Shown: positions 49,182 through 58,052, counted from the first letter of the stretch. The stretch is DNA of 64,000 bases from Achromobacter spanius (GCF_003994415.1 NZ_CP034689.1:992001-1056000); one strand, 5' to 3'. Notes: generated by a model not told the origin, from the sequence alone. A program made the numbers and translations.

Positions 49182-49889
49182 CTACATGAAGAGGGCGCCG
49201 AATGCCTTGTCCAGCTGCATGTCGACGGGCCTCGCCAGTGATTGCAGGGCGTGCATGTCGCTGAGATGGCTGACGAGCTTCTGGTCGTTTCGATCAGCTT
49301 CGCGCAGTTCCTGACGGTAGTTGCGCGGATCGGCAAGGATCTCCCTGATCGTGGTGCGCTTGTTGGCGAGCAGATCGAACACCTCGTTCTCAAAGATAGC
49401 TGCTTCCGGATTGGCCAGAAAGTCATTCGAACGACGTGCGTAACCAAAGATCGCGGCGAATTCCTCGTGCACATCCGAATCAACGCGATTGAAAAGCACC
49501 CGCAGGCGTTCTGCTGGCACTCCCATCTGCGCGAGCATCTCGATTGTTTTGATGGTTTCGCGCTGCGCCTTGCCCGAAGCGACAACGGGTAGCACGTAGT
49601 AATCAATTTCCAGGTGGGCCTGGTCGTACTTCACCAGCTCGGCCAGAAAGTCCTCGATGTTGGAGGCGCCGACGTCGACGATTGCAGCTTCTGCCATGAG
49701 CAGCTTGCGAAATAGGCGGCCGAATTGCCCGCCACGCATCTGTTCGACATCCAGCCCCAGATCGGCTGCGCTTTCGTTGGTCGATTCAACGGCGATGATT
49801 TCGGCGTCCGGGATGCGGGGCGCCAGCAGGTGGCTGGTCGTGATGGTTTTGCCCACAGAACCGGAATAGTTGACGGTTGCGATCTTCAT
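49182..49889 (-). CDS. stbB: StbB-type ParA-like ATPase
   Basis: 235 residues. Starts MKIATVNYSGSVGKTITTSH, a deviant Walker A (SGSVGKTT type); IIAVESTNESAADLG and AAIVDVGASNIEDFL follow as Walker A' and B regions; YYVLPVVASGKAQRETIKTI further on. This is the StbB branch found with MOBF plasmids, where StbB is needed for conjugation and StbA for segregation. Start ATG 49889 with AGGAACTCTCGT upstream. Confidence 0.82.
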   Translation of the reverse strand: MKIATVNYSGSVGKTITTSHLLAPRIPDAEIIAVESTNESAADLGLDVEQMRGGQFGRLFRKLLMAEAAIVDVGASNIEDFLAELVKYDQAHLEIDYYVLPVVASGKAQRETIKTIEMLAQMGVPAERLRVLFNRVDSDVHEEFAAIFGYARRSNDFLANPEAAIFENEVFDLLANKRTTIREILADPRNYRQELREADRNDQKLVSHLSDMHALQSLARPVDMQLDKAFGALFM

Positions 49890-49899
49890 ACGAGAGTTC

Positions 49900-50331
49900 C
49901 TATTTTCTTCGGCCGAGTTCGGCCAGTTCATTGAGATCAATGTGATCTGAGGCTTTGCGAAGCCGCACAAGGTCGGCCTTGCTTGTAATCGTTGGCGGGA
50001 CTGCGGGATGTGCAGGGGGATTGGAGGGCGGCGTGGCGCCGGAGTCAGGTGGCGGTGGAGGGTTCGTCGCGACCGGGTTGGCGGATGGCGGGCCGACCTG
50101 ACGCTTCCGCCAACGGAGAAGAGCCTGGCGGACAGACTCGGCCTTCAGCGTGTGCCCTTCCATGGCGAGAGCCTCTGCCATCTCGCTATACGGGACGCCC
50201 TGTCTTTGCAACGCATCCAGCGTCGGCAGCAACGCCCGAATCCTGGCTTTTCGGCTCGTGGTCCCCAGGTTGTTTAGCCGCTGAACTGTGGTGGGCTGAA
50301 CGCCGTACTGCGATGTGTTTTTCTTTTCCAT
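49900..50331 (-). CDS. stbA: StbA-like DNA-binding protein
   Basis: 143 residues. N-terminal helix-turn-helix-like part: GVQPTTVQRLNNLGTTSRKA, VPYSEMAEALAMEGHTLKAE, SVRQALLRWRKRQVG. A Pro-rich linker (NPPPPPDSGATPPSNPPAHP) leads to a short C-terminal helix. StbA of R388 binds direct repeats beside its operon; here the counterpart repeats are not obvious next to the gene. A KorB-operator-like site lies within codons near the start. Confidence 0.65.
   Translation of the reverse strand: MEKKNTSQYGVQPTTVQRLNNLGTTSRKARIRALLPTLDALQRQGVPYSEMAEALAMEGHTLKAESVRQALLRWRKRQVGPPSANPVATNPPPPPDSGATPPSNPPAHPAVPPTITSKADLVRLRKASDHIDLNELAELGRRK
50273..50285. promoter_or_regulatory. KorB operator-like site inside stbA start region
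   Basis: TTTAGCCGCTGAA, one mismatch from TTTAGCSGCTAAA, about 46-58 bp inside stbA. Coding constraint could explain it; repression of the stb-trw operon by KorB is the alternative. Confidence 0.4.
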
Positions 50332-50974
50332 GGGAAGTCGTTACACCGTTTCCGGTTATCTGCTGGCTTGTCTAACGTTCGAGGGGGGGGGGCAGTCGGA
50401 GATTTTCATGAGATTTCCTCGGGTGTGTGATGGTGCGAAACGGTCCATGCTGCGCACGGTCGTGGGGTTAAGTTGACGCTGGCGTTGGCGTCCCTCCTGC
50501 TGCAGAACCGTGGGGTTGAAGGAGGGGGAGCCGCGCCCCTGCGCGGGCGCGGGGGAACCGTTGCGGTTCCCCGGGGGGTCGGAAGCGCGGACGCCGCCAG
50601 GCGGCCGGCCAGGGGGGCAGCAGCCCCCGCGCTTTTGGGGCCTGCCGATCCCCGCCCGGCGGATTCGCCGGGAAGGGGACGGACCTTTTCTCCCGCACGG
50701 CAGACACCGACGCAGCCTCGGAGGGCTGCAGCGGTGGTGTGGCGTTGACGGTGTTCAGCAGGCAGGGTCGTGGCGCTCGGGGCGGGGCGAGGCCAACGGC
50801 CCGCGACGCCGGGGGGGATGCCTTTCCCCCGCCTGGCGGCGCATTGCGCCGGCGGGGAGGGGGACTGAAGCTAAGGGGTTCAGGCCGGCGCCGCAGGCGG
50901 CGGGGCGGAGGGAGCGTAGCGACGGGAGGGTAGGCGGATCGGCGTTCGCGACGAGCCAGCGCCTCGCGCGCGAC
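50332..50974. other. 640-bp non-coding region upstream of stbA
   Basis: Very GC-rich with a G10 run at about 50382-50391 and long G tracts. The word GGCTTGTCTAACG (50366-50378) resembles the nic region of IncW-type MOBF origins (TTGTCT then cut); oriT is expected here because R388 oriT adjoins stbA. Open frames on the plus strand are byproducts of high GC. Confidence 0.4.
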
Positions 50975-50980
50975 TCTCTC

Positions 50981-51143
50981 TAAAACCTATAAAACCTATA
51001 TATACCTATTGGGTACCGTTTTTGGTACTGGCAAAAAGCCGTTTTCGGTACTGGCGAACGAACAAATCGGGACGGGCAAAAACACTTTTCGGGCTAGGCC
51101 CAAAACTGGGACTGATCCCGATATGGGTCCAGGCTGTGGACAA
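50981..51143. other. candidate vegetative origin (iterons, AT-rich repeats, DnaA-like box)
   Basis: Two tandem TAAAACCTA words (50981-50998) run into an AT-rich stretch. Then four 17-bp iteron-like units start at 51016 (CCGTTTTTGGTACTGGC), 51039 (CCGTTTTCGGTACTGGC), 51061 and 51083 (more diverged, sharing the CGG...GGC core), at steps of 23, 22 and 22 bp, two helix turns. TGTGGACAA at 51135 is one base from a DnaA box. All lies directly downstream of the putative replication gene. Confidence 0.55.
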
Positions 51144-51146
51144 CCT

Positions 51147-52196
51147 TTAATGGGACGGCACGAGTCCGGCGGCGAGGAATACGCGCGCCTTGAAATGGGG
51201 CGGCGGCTCGTTCGGAGCCTGCTCAACGCCGAGCTTCTTGCCGGTGGCCACGATGCCGGTCCAACTGTTCTGCCAGGCCATGCCCGCCGTCTCTCCGGCG
51301 TCGCGTTCCCGGAAAACCCAGAGCCGCCATGACTCGAACCAGTCGGGTGACATGCCCAGTTCTCCGGGCCTGGACCGCATGTAGGCGCTGAAGGTGGCGG
51401 CCATGGCGTCGATCTTCTCCTGCGTCCAAAGCGGCCGCTGCTCCTGCGTCCAACTTCGCCACCGCTCCGGCAGGGTCCAGGTTGCTGGAAGCCGGGTGGG
51501 GCTGGCGCCGGCAGGGCGCCCATCAGGCTCGCGTCGTCGCCCTTTTCGCCTGCCCCCCTTCGCTGCTCTGCTGGTGGGCATATGCCGTGTGGCATCGGAA
51601 GTAGGAGGACGTTCAGCGCTGACGCGAGTATCCGTTGCATCGATTGATCCGCCCGTGGGAAGGAATGTCGCGTCGGTCCCCTCGCAGTGCGGCGACGAGG
51701 CGTCGCGCTTGGAAGGAAACAGCGATTCGTCGATCGCGGATCCATCCCGCTCTGACGGCTCGCTTTGGCCGGCATTCGCCCCGCGGTCGCCCTCCGGAGC
51801 TGCCAGCGGCACAATCCCATCCTCAAGCTCAAGCCCGTCCTGCAGCGCGAGATCTTGCTGCGTCGACTGCGATTCGCCGCCGGCGACGGCACCAGAGGCC
51901 GCAAGGTCGATCAGGGGGACTGCATTCGGGCACAAGCGATAAATGATGCTGCTACGGTTGTCGCCCGCTCGTCGCCCTGTGTCCTGGATCGCGCCCAAAT
52001 CGCGAAGGCGGCCGAGGGCTTCGATAACCGTCTTGCGATTCAGATGGGTGACTTTGGCCAGGTAGTCGATCGATGCGAAGACCGTCCAGTGGTCTGCATC
52101 GTAACGAACGAGCTGTGCCAGGTTCAGCAGCACGAGCTTGGATGAGGATTTCTGGACGTCGGCCATTCTGGCCCATTTGGATGCTTCGACGCTCAT
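51147..52196 (-). CDS. putative replication initiator with N-terminal helix-turn-helix
   Basis: 349 residues. N-terminal winged-helix part: KLVLLNLAQLVRYDADHWTV, FASIDYLAKVTHLNRKTVIE, ALGRLRDLGAIQDTGRRAGD, as in plasmid and phage replication proteins that read the bacterial genome for differentiation into small HTH initiators. A long low-complexity linker (about 90-245) is followed by a C-terminal domain TWTLPERWRSWTQEQRPLWT, MSPDWFESWRLWVFRERDAG. I cannot name the Rep family; the iteron-like array just downstream supports the role. No other Rep candidate is in the window. Confidence 0.55.
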   Translation of the reverse strand: MSVEASKWARMADVQKSSSKLVLLNLAQLVRYDADHWTVFASIDYLAKVTHLNRKTVIEALGRLRDLGAIQDTGRRAGDNRSSIIYRLCPNAVPLIDLAASGAVAGGESQSTQQDLALQDGLELEDGIVPLAAPEGDRGANAGQSEPSERDGSAIDESLFPSKRDASSPHCEGTDATFLPTGGSIDATDTRVSAERPPTSDATRHMPTSRAAKGGRRKGRRREPDGRPAGASPTRLPATWTLPERWRSWTQEQRPLWTQEKIDAMAATFSAYMRSRPGELGMSPDWFESWRLWVFRERDAGETAGMAWQNSWTGIVATGKKLGVEQAPNEPPPHFKARVFLAAGLVPSH

Positions 52197-52260
52197 GTTC
52201 GCCCCTTGCGTTGCTGCGAGTTATTGCCGGGTAATGAATCTTGCTGGTACAGCGTGCCGG

Positions 52261-52530
52261 TCACGAGTCCGTCTCCAGTGATTCAGCGATAGTGCGGCGT
52301 GCCCGCAGGGGCAGGCCGTGTGCTTCATAGAACTCGCGGCGGGCCATCAGCCACGCCTTGTAGGGCCACGCGCGGCGCTCACCCCAGGGGTAGGCGTCCT
52401 TGATGGCCTGGTGGGTTTGTTCGGCGGTGAGGCCTTCGGCGCTGCAGCGTTCGAAGACGCTTTGCATGATCTTGTAGGCCATGCGGGTGCGTGCTTCCTG
52501 CGCGCCGCGTTGGCGGTTCGCTCGAGTCAT
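52261..52530 (-). CDS. conserved small plasmid protein
   Basis: 89 residues: AYKIMQSVFERCSAEGLTAE then AYPWGERRAWPYKAWLMARR and EFYEAHGLPL. The pattern of a short helical protein with W-P-Y-K-x-W-L recurs on conjugative plasmids near rep genes; function unknown. ATG preceded by CCGGAGACTTCC. Lies between the rep candidate and the virB genes. Confidence 0.65.
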   Translation of the reverse strand: MTRANRQRGAQEARTRMAYKIMQSVFERCSAEGLTAEQTHQAIKDAYPWGERRAWPYKAWLMARREFYEAHGLPLRARRTIAESLETDS

Positions 52531-52847
52531 GGAAGTCTCCGGGAGGAAATGACGGCGGGACGCTGGATGGTCGGTCGCCGGCGGCGCGAGCCCCGAGTAG
52601 AGGGTGCGCTGGGATTAGGAAACAGAGAAGAAATAGCGCGCGCCGGCCACGTTCGGCGGCGCTTGCTAGGACTGGCGCCTCGCGCTCAGCCGAGACTTCG
52701 AGCGTGCTCGGTCGGTTGGCTTTGAAAGACGTCCCACGACAAGGAAAAAGCGTTGAAACGCACTTGGGTGCGTGGACGGTCGGACAGAGAACGTGCGCTG
52801 ATCAGTGCTCGTCTGGCAGTAGGCGCCAATGCTGGCTATGACGGGCG
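52531..52847. other. 317-bp intergenic region
   Basis: No gene recognised on either strand. It separates the virB transcript (right) from the replication genes (left) and may hold the virB terminator or a rep promoter; no clear hairpin was found. Confidence 0.4.
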
Positions 52848-53087
52848 TTAGCGTGACAGCCGGTCTTCGCGTTCGATGGCGTGGATCGCGTCCATCAAGC
52901 CATCCACAAGCTGGTGCATGTCGGCAGTGGTAAGTGCTGCGGATCCAGTCGCCCCGCCAGTCAAGCCACAGCCCTCCATGGACAGAACTGCGGTTTTGCC
53001 TTTACCGCACTCGTGCTGAAGCCGCAGAACACCTGGCAGTCCTACCGGCGATATAAACGGAAGTTCGACGTCTACAAGCGTGTTCAT
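52848..53087 (-). CDS. small protein at the end of the virB operon
   Basis: 79 residues beginning MNTLVDVELPFISPVGLPGV; later CGKGKTAVLSMEGCGLTGGA and DMHQLVDGLMDAIHAIERED. No family recognised. Start overlaps the virB11 stop (ATGA), so it is translated with the T4SS genes. It could be a T4SS accessory or regulator. Confidence 0.6.
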   Translation of the reverse strand: MNTLVDVELPFISPVGLPGVLRLQHECGKGKTAVLSMEGCGLTGGATGSAALTTADMHQLVDGLMDAIHAIEREDRLSR

Positions 53088-54103
53088 TGCACGCGTCCAG
53101 GGCTGAAATAGACCTGAGTGAGCTTGTAGTTGGCGAAGCACAGCGAAATGTCCAGGGTGGAGAACAGGTAGCGCCGAATCGTGTCGATATCCATCTGGTT
53201 GCCGGCCGCGGACTGTTTCACGAGAAGCGCAACGCGCTCAAACGTATCGCGCGCACTGTTAGCGTGGGTGGTCGTCACTGATCCAGGGTGGCCTGTGTTC
53301 AGAGCGTTCAGGTAGTCCCACGCTTCGGGGCCGCGCAGTTCGGATAGGAAGATCCGATCGGGCGAGCTGCGCATGGTGGCCTCGATGCACTCTGTGGCCG
53401 ACATCCGGCCAGCACCTTTGCCGTAGATCATGTGCACGCGGTTGGGATGGTTTGGCAGGAAGAGTTCGTGTACATCCTCGATGGTCAAGAGCCGTTCGAA
53501 GGACGGCACGCAGTCGATGAGACTGCGCGCAAACGTCGTCTTTCCTGAGCCGGTCTTGCCCGCGACAATGATGTTGCGGCATTGAATGACTGCGCGTCGA
53601 AGAAACTGAAGGATGTCCCCTGCCTTCATGAGGTCGAGCAATTCCTTGTCGTGCTCGGTCAGATTGTCGGCGCTGCCCATGGGGCCGCTCACATCGACCC
53701 AGTTAGCAAAGGCTCCTTCGGCGGCCAGCTCGTCCAAGGTCTTCACGACGCTGCTGTGCTTGCGAATGTTGATCGAAAGCGTGCCGTCGATCACGGCCGG
53801 CGGCTGGGCCACCTGAGCGCGCTCACCGTCGGGCAACAGCAGCGACATGATGGGGCTGAAGTTGACGTTGTTATAGCTGGCCATGGCCGACACCAGCGCT
53901 TCCAGGAAGCTGAACGTCAGCTTCGGATCATGGCGTTCGTGCCATTGCCCGTGAGAGCGCGTAAAAATCACGCCAGGCCGCGTAATGGTGATCTCGCGGA
54001 CGGCGTCATCTGCCATGTAGCCGGAGATGGGTCGCATCATCTGGCGTAACGCGGTGTCACGACCGCCCGAGTCGATGGGCGATGCGTTGTGAGAATCTTT
54101 CAT
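53084..54103 (-). CDS. virB11: VirB11-type traffic ATPase
   Basis: 339 residues. N-terminal domain (VREITITRPGVIFTRSHGQW), Walker A IIVAGKTGSGKTTFARSLID, Asp box LLTIEDVHELFLPNHPNRVH, Walker B RSSPDRIFLSELRGPEAWDY and His box TGHPGSVTTTHANSARDTFE. Hexameric ATPase at the base of the channel that drives pilus assembly and transfer. Start ATG 54103 chosen because the family begins there; the frame is open to 54196. Weak ribosome binding site. Confidence 0.93.
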   Translation of the reverse strand: MKDSHNASPIDSGGRDTALRQMMRPISGYMADDAVREITITRPGVIFTRSHGQWHERHDPKLTFSFLEALVSAMASYNNVNFSPIMSLLLPDGERAQVAQPPAVIDGTLSINIRKHSSVVKTLDELAAEGAFANWVDVSGPMGSADNLTEHDKELLDLMKAGDILQFLRRAVIQCRNIIVAGKTGSGKTTFARSLIDCVPSFERLLTIEDVHELFLPNHPNRVHMIYGKGAGRMSATECIEATMRSSPDRIFLSELRGPEAWDYLNALNTGHPGSVTTTHANSARDTFERVALLVKQSAAGNQMDIDTIRRYLFSTLDISLCFANYKLTQVYFSPGRVQ

Positions 54104-54217
54104 GGGATGCCTAGTCAATGAACGCTGGCCCCGCGATCGAATGGTCAGGGGCCAGGCGCTTGGTCGAGTAAGAGGTGTCGGTGCGCGAGGCGTCATTACC
54201 GGCGCGCGACCGCGCTG

Positions 54218-55383
54218 CTACCGAGCGACGGATCTGAGCGTGTAGACCGGGCTGAAGTCCAGATCTCGAGCGACATAGATTCCCAGCCGGCCGCCCTGGT
54301 TGCGGTAAAGCGTCGGCGGGATGTTGATGGTGTTGTCGAGCACGGTGGTTACTGCGTTTGTGGCCGCCTCGCCCGTGGTATTGAACTGGACCTGGCTGTT
54401 GTCGCTGCTGCCACGCGAGGTTGCCCACGTACCCAAATCGCTGATCAAGCTGACCATGATGGCCCCGCCGAATCGCTCAGCGAAGTGCGTGTCGATGAAG
54501 CCATCCAAGCCTGCCTCACCCAGGGGGCCCGTGCCCGGAGAATCTAGCTGGATGACGACGCCCTTGGGAGTTTCGAGACGTGACCACACTACGCCGACAC
54601 GAGGCTGGCCTTGTGCCAATACACCTTGCTGATAGCCGATGAATCGCGTCCCCTTGTCGATCAGCACCACGCGGCCGCTCGTCGAGCGGATATCGTGCGG
54701 CGCAAAGCAGCTGAGCATGCCCGCCTGTGCAGTCACGAGCTTGGTTTCCTGCACACAATCGATCATTGATCCTTGCGTGATCAACATATCTCGATTGCCA
54801 ACCAGGCCAGCCCGAGAACCGGAGAGCTTCATAGGGGTGAGCTTGCCGGCCATCGGGCCGCTGTCCGCTTCGCGAGGCTCCGGCTGGGATGAGCTTTGCT
54901 GAGCAGAGGACTGGTCCCCTCTCCCTTGGTGTTTCGCAGCCCGCTGCTAAGGCGCCGTTGTGTGACAGCATCGACAGCAACGGTCTCTGCCAGGTTTGAA
55001 AGCGTGCCTTTCTGCTCCGTCTTGCCTTCCGGCCCGGGCACCTTGGGCGCCGATTCAGGCGGCTCTGGCGGGGCTGGCGGGGGTGGTGGTGGATCGGGTC
55101 GGAGCTTCAGACCGGGAAGCACGTTCTCGATCTTGGCTTGCATCGCCGGTGCGGCCTCTTCGCCGGCAGGCGTATTGAATGCTCGCCAACCCATCGTGCC
55201 GATCACCATCAACGCCATCAGCGTGATGAGCCACATGAAGGCCTTCGCACCCTGTTGCATCGGCCTTGCAGTACCCGACAGGTCCGGGCGGCCGCGGCCC
55301 TCGATCTGCGCCTGGTGCTCTTCGATCTCCGCCACCGCGTCTATGGTTTGACCGGGTTTTTTTCGCCTTTTGAAGAGATTCAT
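54218..55383 (-). pseudogene. virB10: virB10 split by a frameshift
   Basis: The N-terminal part (55383 down to about 54920) has the cytoplasmic start MNLFKRRKKPGQTID, one membrane helix (AFMWLITLMALMVIGTMGW, about 50-68) and the periplasmic Pro-rich stretch. It then runs out of frame to a stop at 54829. The C-terminal beta-barrel part is in the -1 frame: QPEPREADSGPMAGKLTPMK, GNRDMLITQGSMIDCVQETK, SGRVVLIDKGTRFIGYQQG, GFIDTHFAERFGGAIMVSLI, ending at 54218. One base is missing in the C-rich stretch near 54916-54926. VirB10 spans both membranes, so two half-proteins should not support transfer. Sequencing error or programmed frameshifting remain possible. Confidence 0.85.
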
Positions 55384-56198
55384 GGCGCAGTTTCCTCACG
55401 AATGACGCGCTCGACCTGCGGCGAAACGGTACCGGTGGCCAGACTGCGTGTAACGGGCGCCCCGTCGTTGTGGACGGCCAAGACCAGGTTTCCAATACGC
55501 AAATGCCAGCGCTTAGCGACCCGATGAAGTACGACAGTCTGCTCGTCTTCCATATGCCGGTTCACGATCACTTCCTGGCCGTCAGCGTCTACGAAATAGA
55601 TCGCAGGCAGATCCTGGCCAGGAGCAAACCGAAGCCATGTCTGCGCGCCGTCATCCCATGCGGCGACCGGCGCCAGGCTGGTGTCGCCGCTCATCGAATA
55701 GGCCTGCCAGTTGATCGCGACGTCGGCGGTGGCCAGATCGCGCTGCACGCGCTCGCGCTCCTCCTGGGCCGCAGACTTTGCCTGCTCCAGTTCGGGATAG
55801 CGCAGTACAACGCGAAAGACGCCGCCGCTCTTACGCGCCTTTTCATACTTCAGCAGGAACGAGTAGTTTCGCTTGGTGGTGATGTAAAGGAGGTTGGTGT
55901 CGGCTTGCTCGACGATGGGCTTGAGCAAGAGGTGCTTGCCCACTTGCTGGAAGTCGTACGCCGCCGAATCGCCAAAGGCGTGCGTCACGTAGTCCTCATC
56001 ATCGTTCAGTTGGACTTGAGTGGCCACACCAAGCGTTGTATCGACCTGAATGACGTCGGCGGCGTCATAGTCCGTCCAGCGGATTCGCTGATCCTTGGGC
56101 GAAGCTGCAGGTCGGTCGAGCGACCAGGCAGGCGCTGCGGCCGCGCAAAGCGCGACTGACAGCACCGCCACGGCCAAAGGCCTGAAGCGGATGTTCAT
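55380..56198 (-). CDS. virB9: VirB9-type T4SS core protein
   Basis: 272 residues. Signal peptide (AVAVLSVALCAAAAPAWSLD), N-terminal domain QRIRWTDYDAADVIQVDTTL, GVATQVQLNDDEDYVTHAFG, and C-terminal domain YSMSGDTSLAPVAAWDDGAQ, TWLRFAPGQDLPAIYFVDAD, NRHMEDEQTVVLHRVAKRWH. VirB9 forms the outer ring of the core complex with VirB7 and VirB10. Stop overlaps the virB10 start; start overlaps the stop of the KfrB-domain gene. Confidence 0.92.
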   Translation of the reverse strand: MNIRFRPLAVAVLSVALCAAAAPAWSLDRPAASPKDQRIRWTDYDAADVIQVDTTLGVATQVQLNDDEDYVTHAFGDSAAYDFQQVGKHLLLKPIVEQADTNLLYITTKRNYSFLLKYEKARKSGGVFRVVLRYPELEQAKSAAQEERERVQRDLATADVAINWQAYSMSGDTSLAPVAAWDDGAQTWLRFAPGQDLPAIYFVDADGQEVIVNRHMEDEQTVVLHRVAKRWHLRIGNLVLAVHNDGAPVTRSLATGTVSPQVERVIREETAP

Positions 56199-56782
56199 CG
56201 GGCGTGTCCCATCTCGAGGTTGCTTTCACGTTGGCGCGCCGACTCGTGCGTACGTTGATGGTCCATCCCCATCCCCGCCTGCTTGTCGTGGTCAGCGTCG
56301 CGCACAAGGCCCACGCCGCCTACCGCCTTGAAGGGGTAGCTGATGGCGAGCGCCTCTTCCTTTCCGCTCATCTCAAAGGATCGGTTCAGCGTGTTGCGGG
56401 CATGGACGATGAGGTCCCCCGTTTCGTTGTCACGCTGGATCAAGCAGTTTGGCGTTGTGCCTACGATCGGACCCTTGTACTCTCGCCCATCTTCCGGCTG
56501 ACGGATTTGCCGGTCCTGCTCGCCGTACAGTTCCACCGGCCGACGCGCTTCGCGGATGCGCTCTTCAAAGTGCTTGCCGATACGATCGGCAGCCAAGACA
56601 GGTGTGGGAAGACGAAGGTTCGCGTCCTTGGGGAGATGGTCCTTGCAGAGGCGCGCGGCGCCGTAGAGATCGCTCTTCGCGTACCGTTCGATGTCGCGCA
56701 GCAGTGCCGTGCGCTCTGCGTTGCTCATGCGTCCTGCATCTTCGAGGCGGCGGGCGAGTTCGTTGATTTGTGCTTTTTGCAT
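56195..56782 (-). CDS. KfrB-domain protein inside the virB operon
   Basis: 195 residues. N-terminal helices (QINELARRLEDAGRMSNAER then AARLCKDHLP); middle part REYKGPIVGTTPNCLIQRDN, VHARNTLNRSFEMSGKEEAL, AISYPFKAVGGVGLVRDA, the beta-barrel-like KfrB pattern (Y-x-G-P-I-V...I-Q...V-H-x-R-x-x-L) also found in IncP plasmid proteins and at relaxase C-termini. No signal peptide. It lies between virB8 and virB9, overlapping virB9 by ATGA, an unusual place. Role unknown. Confidence 0.65.
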   Translation of the reverse strand: MQKAQINELARRLEDAGRMSNAERTALLRDIERYAKSDLYGAARLCKDHLPKDANLRLPTPVLAADRIGKHFEERIREARRPVELYGEQDRQIRQPEDGREYKGPIVGTTPNCLIQRDNETGDLIVHARNTLNRSFEMSGKEEALAISYPFKAVGGVGLVRDADHDKQAGMGMDHQRTHESARQRESNLEMGHAR

Positions 56783-56787
56783 GACGA

Positions 56788-57483
56788 TTACCTCAGCGTT
56801 TCGACAGCGGTCGAGTAGGAAATGACTTGAAAGCCCAGCGGGTTGTCGCGAATTACGCTTTCCGACATCGGAGCGTTGACAAACCTGTAGGCGATGGTGG
56901 CGATGAACTGTTCAGTGTTAGGTGAGCGCTGGGGGCCCATCTCGCTGCGCGTAAACCGGACCGTGGCGGTCTGGTTGGGTCCCGGAGTGATCGACCGCAC
57001 GCTGATGACCAGGCGGGTGTGCTCCCCATACTTCTTGTCCAGGGCTTCCCGGCCGGTCCTGGGGTCGTCTTCGAACTTGGCGTGGTACTGCTGTTGCACG
57101 TCCGGCGAGCTGAACAGTCCGCATCGGTCGTACATGTTCTGCAGGGTGCGCCAGTCGTAGCCCTCGCAAGACAACACGTACTGAGTGACGAAGTAGCGCG
57201 CGATCCGAGGGCCATAGTCCTCCTGTGCGTCGCCGAGCTGGGATACGTTTTCGACCTCGCCTGTCGCATCGTTGACGCGCACGACGTAAGGCGGCTGGGG
57301 CGTGTAGCTCAGCATCAGTGAGGCCACGGCGCCGACCGCCAGGAACGCCAGCACGAATGCACCTACTGCGACGCGCCATGCTTTCGCTCTGGATGAAAGG
57401 ACCTCCGTCAGGAAGTCCTGGTCTAGGCTCCGGTTTCTGTCCAGCTCTTGCTGAAGCGAAAGCTTCGGGTCTTCAAAGGACAT
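56788..57483 (-). CDS. virB8: VirB8-type inner-membrane protein
   Basis: 231 residues. One membrane helix (VAVGAFVLAFLAVGAVASLM, about 36-56), then the NTF2-like periplasmic domain: PPYVVRVNDATGEVENVSQL, YFVTQYVLSCEGYDWRTLQN, RFVNAPMSESVIRDNPLGFQ and VISYSTAVETLR at the end. Start ATG 57483 from family alignment. Assembly hub of the T4SS inner membrane complex. Confidence 0.9.
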   Translation of the reverse strand: MSFEDPKLSLQQELDRNRSLDQDFLTEVLSSRAKAWRVAVGAFVLAFLAVGAVASLMLSYTPQPPYVVRVNDATGEVENVSQLGDAQEDYGPRIARYFVTQYVLSCEGYDWRTLQNMYDRCGLFSSPDVQQQYHAKFEDDPRTGREALDKKYGEHTRLVISVRSITPGPNQTATVRFTRSEMGPQRSPNTEQFIATIAYRFVNAPMSESVIRDNPLGFQVISYSTAVETLR

Positions 57484-57650
57484 GTTGGTCCTCCGATTGG
57501 TGGACGGGACGGAGGCGCCGCACGTTTCGTACGGGCGCAAATGGGCGAGCCGCGGCGAGCGCGGCCGAAATGGCGAGCTTCATCTTTTCTCCGGAGAGAT
57601 GAGGGGATTTAAATCAGAGACGGCTGGCTACTGCGCAGCGCAATGAGAAA

Positions 57651-57670
57651 GGCACAGCGATTGCTGTGCC
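57651..57670 (-). terminator. hairpin between orf106 and virB8
   Basis: GGCACAGC and GCTGTGCC pair around GATT; on the minus strand the stem is followed by TTTCTCATT. As it lies inside the virB series it could act as an attenuator reducing virB8-virB11 expression. Confidence 0.55.
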
Positions 57671-57731
57671 ATTTACAGGGTCTGGACACTGTCGCGTCCC
57701 GACCGGCCTACTAATGATGCTTTGGGAAGCT

Positions 57732-58052
57732 TTAACGCTCTTGGCGCATGTCCCGAGTCATAGCCTCGGTCATCTTCATGCCCTGCTGGTGGTCATGCTC
57801 CCGGCGCCAATCCCAATTGCTCTTTGAGCGGGGCGTTGACATTCCAATCAGGAACAATTGAGACGGCCACTTGAAGCAGAGATACCACAACGGACGGAGA
57901 ATCCAAGTCCAAGTCGCCTTGGCAAGGCTCATCCATTGGAAAGCTGATATCGGCTGATCGGGCGCAACACCGGGCGGCACCGATAGCGGCACATCCGTGC
58001 TCATCAAGGGGTTCTGAGAAAGGGCCTTTCCCAGCGGCTTTAAAGGATCCAT
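57732..58052 (-). CDS. small membrane protein at the virB7 position
   Basis: 106 residues: MDPLKPLGKALSQNPLMSTD, ISAFQWMSLAKATWTWILRP, LWYLCFKWPSQLFLIGM and a charged end. One hydrophobic stretch, no signal peptide with lipobox, so it is not a classical VirB7 lipoprotein. GAGGATATAG precedes the ATG. It sits between virB6 and virB8, where virB7 or an entry-exclusion gene usually lies. Function unknown. Confidence 0.6.
   Translation of the reverse strand: MDPLKPLGKALSQNPLMSTDVPLSVPPGVAPDQPISAFQWMSLAKATWTWILRPLWYLCFKWPSQLFLIGMSTPRSKSNWDWRREHDHQQGMKMTEAMTRDMRQER

Noticed and set aside
50468..50983. Several overlapping open frames on both strands
   Set aside because: They arise from extreme GC content (few stops); composition is Gly/Arg/Pro-rich with no ribosome binding site.
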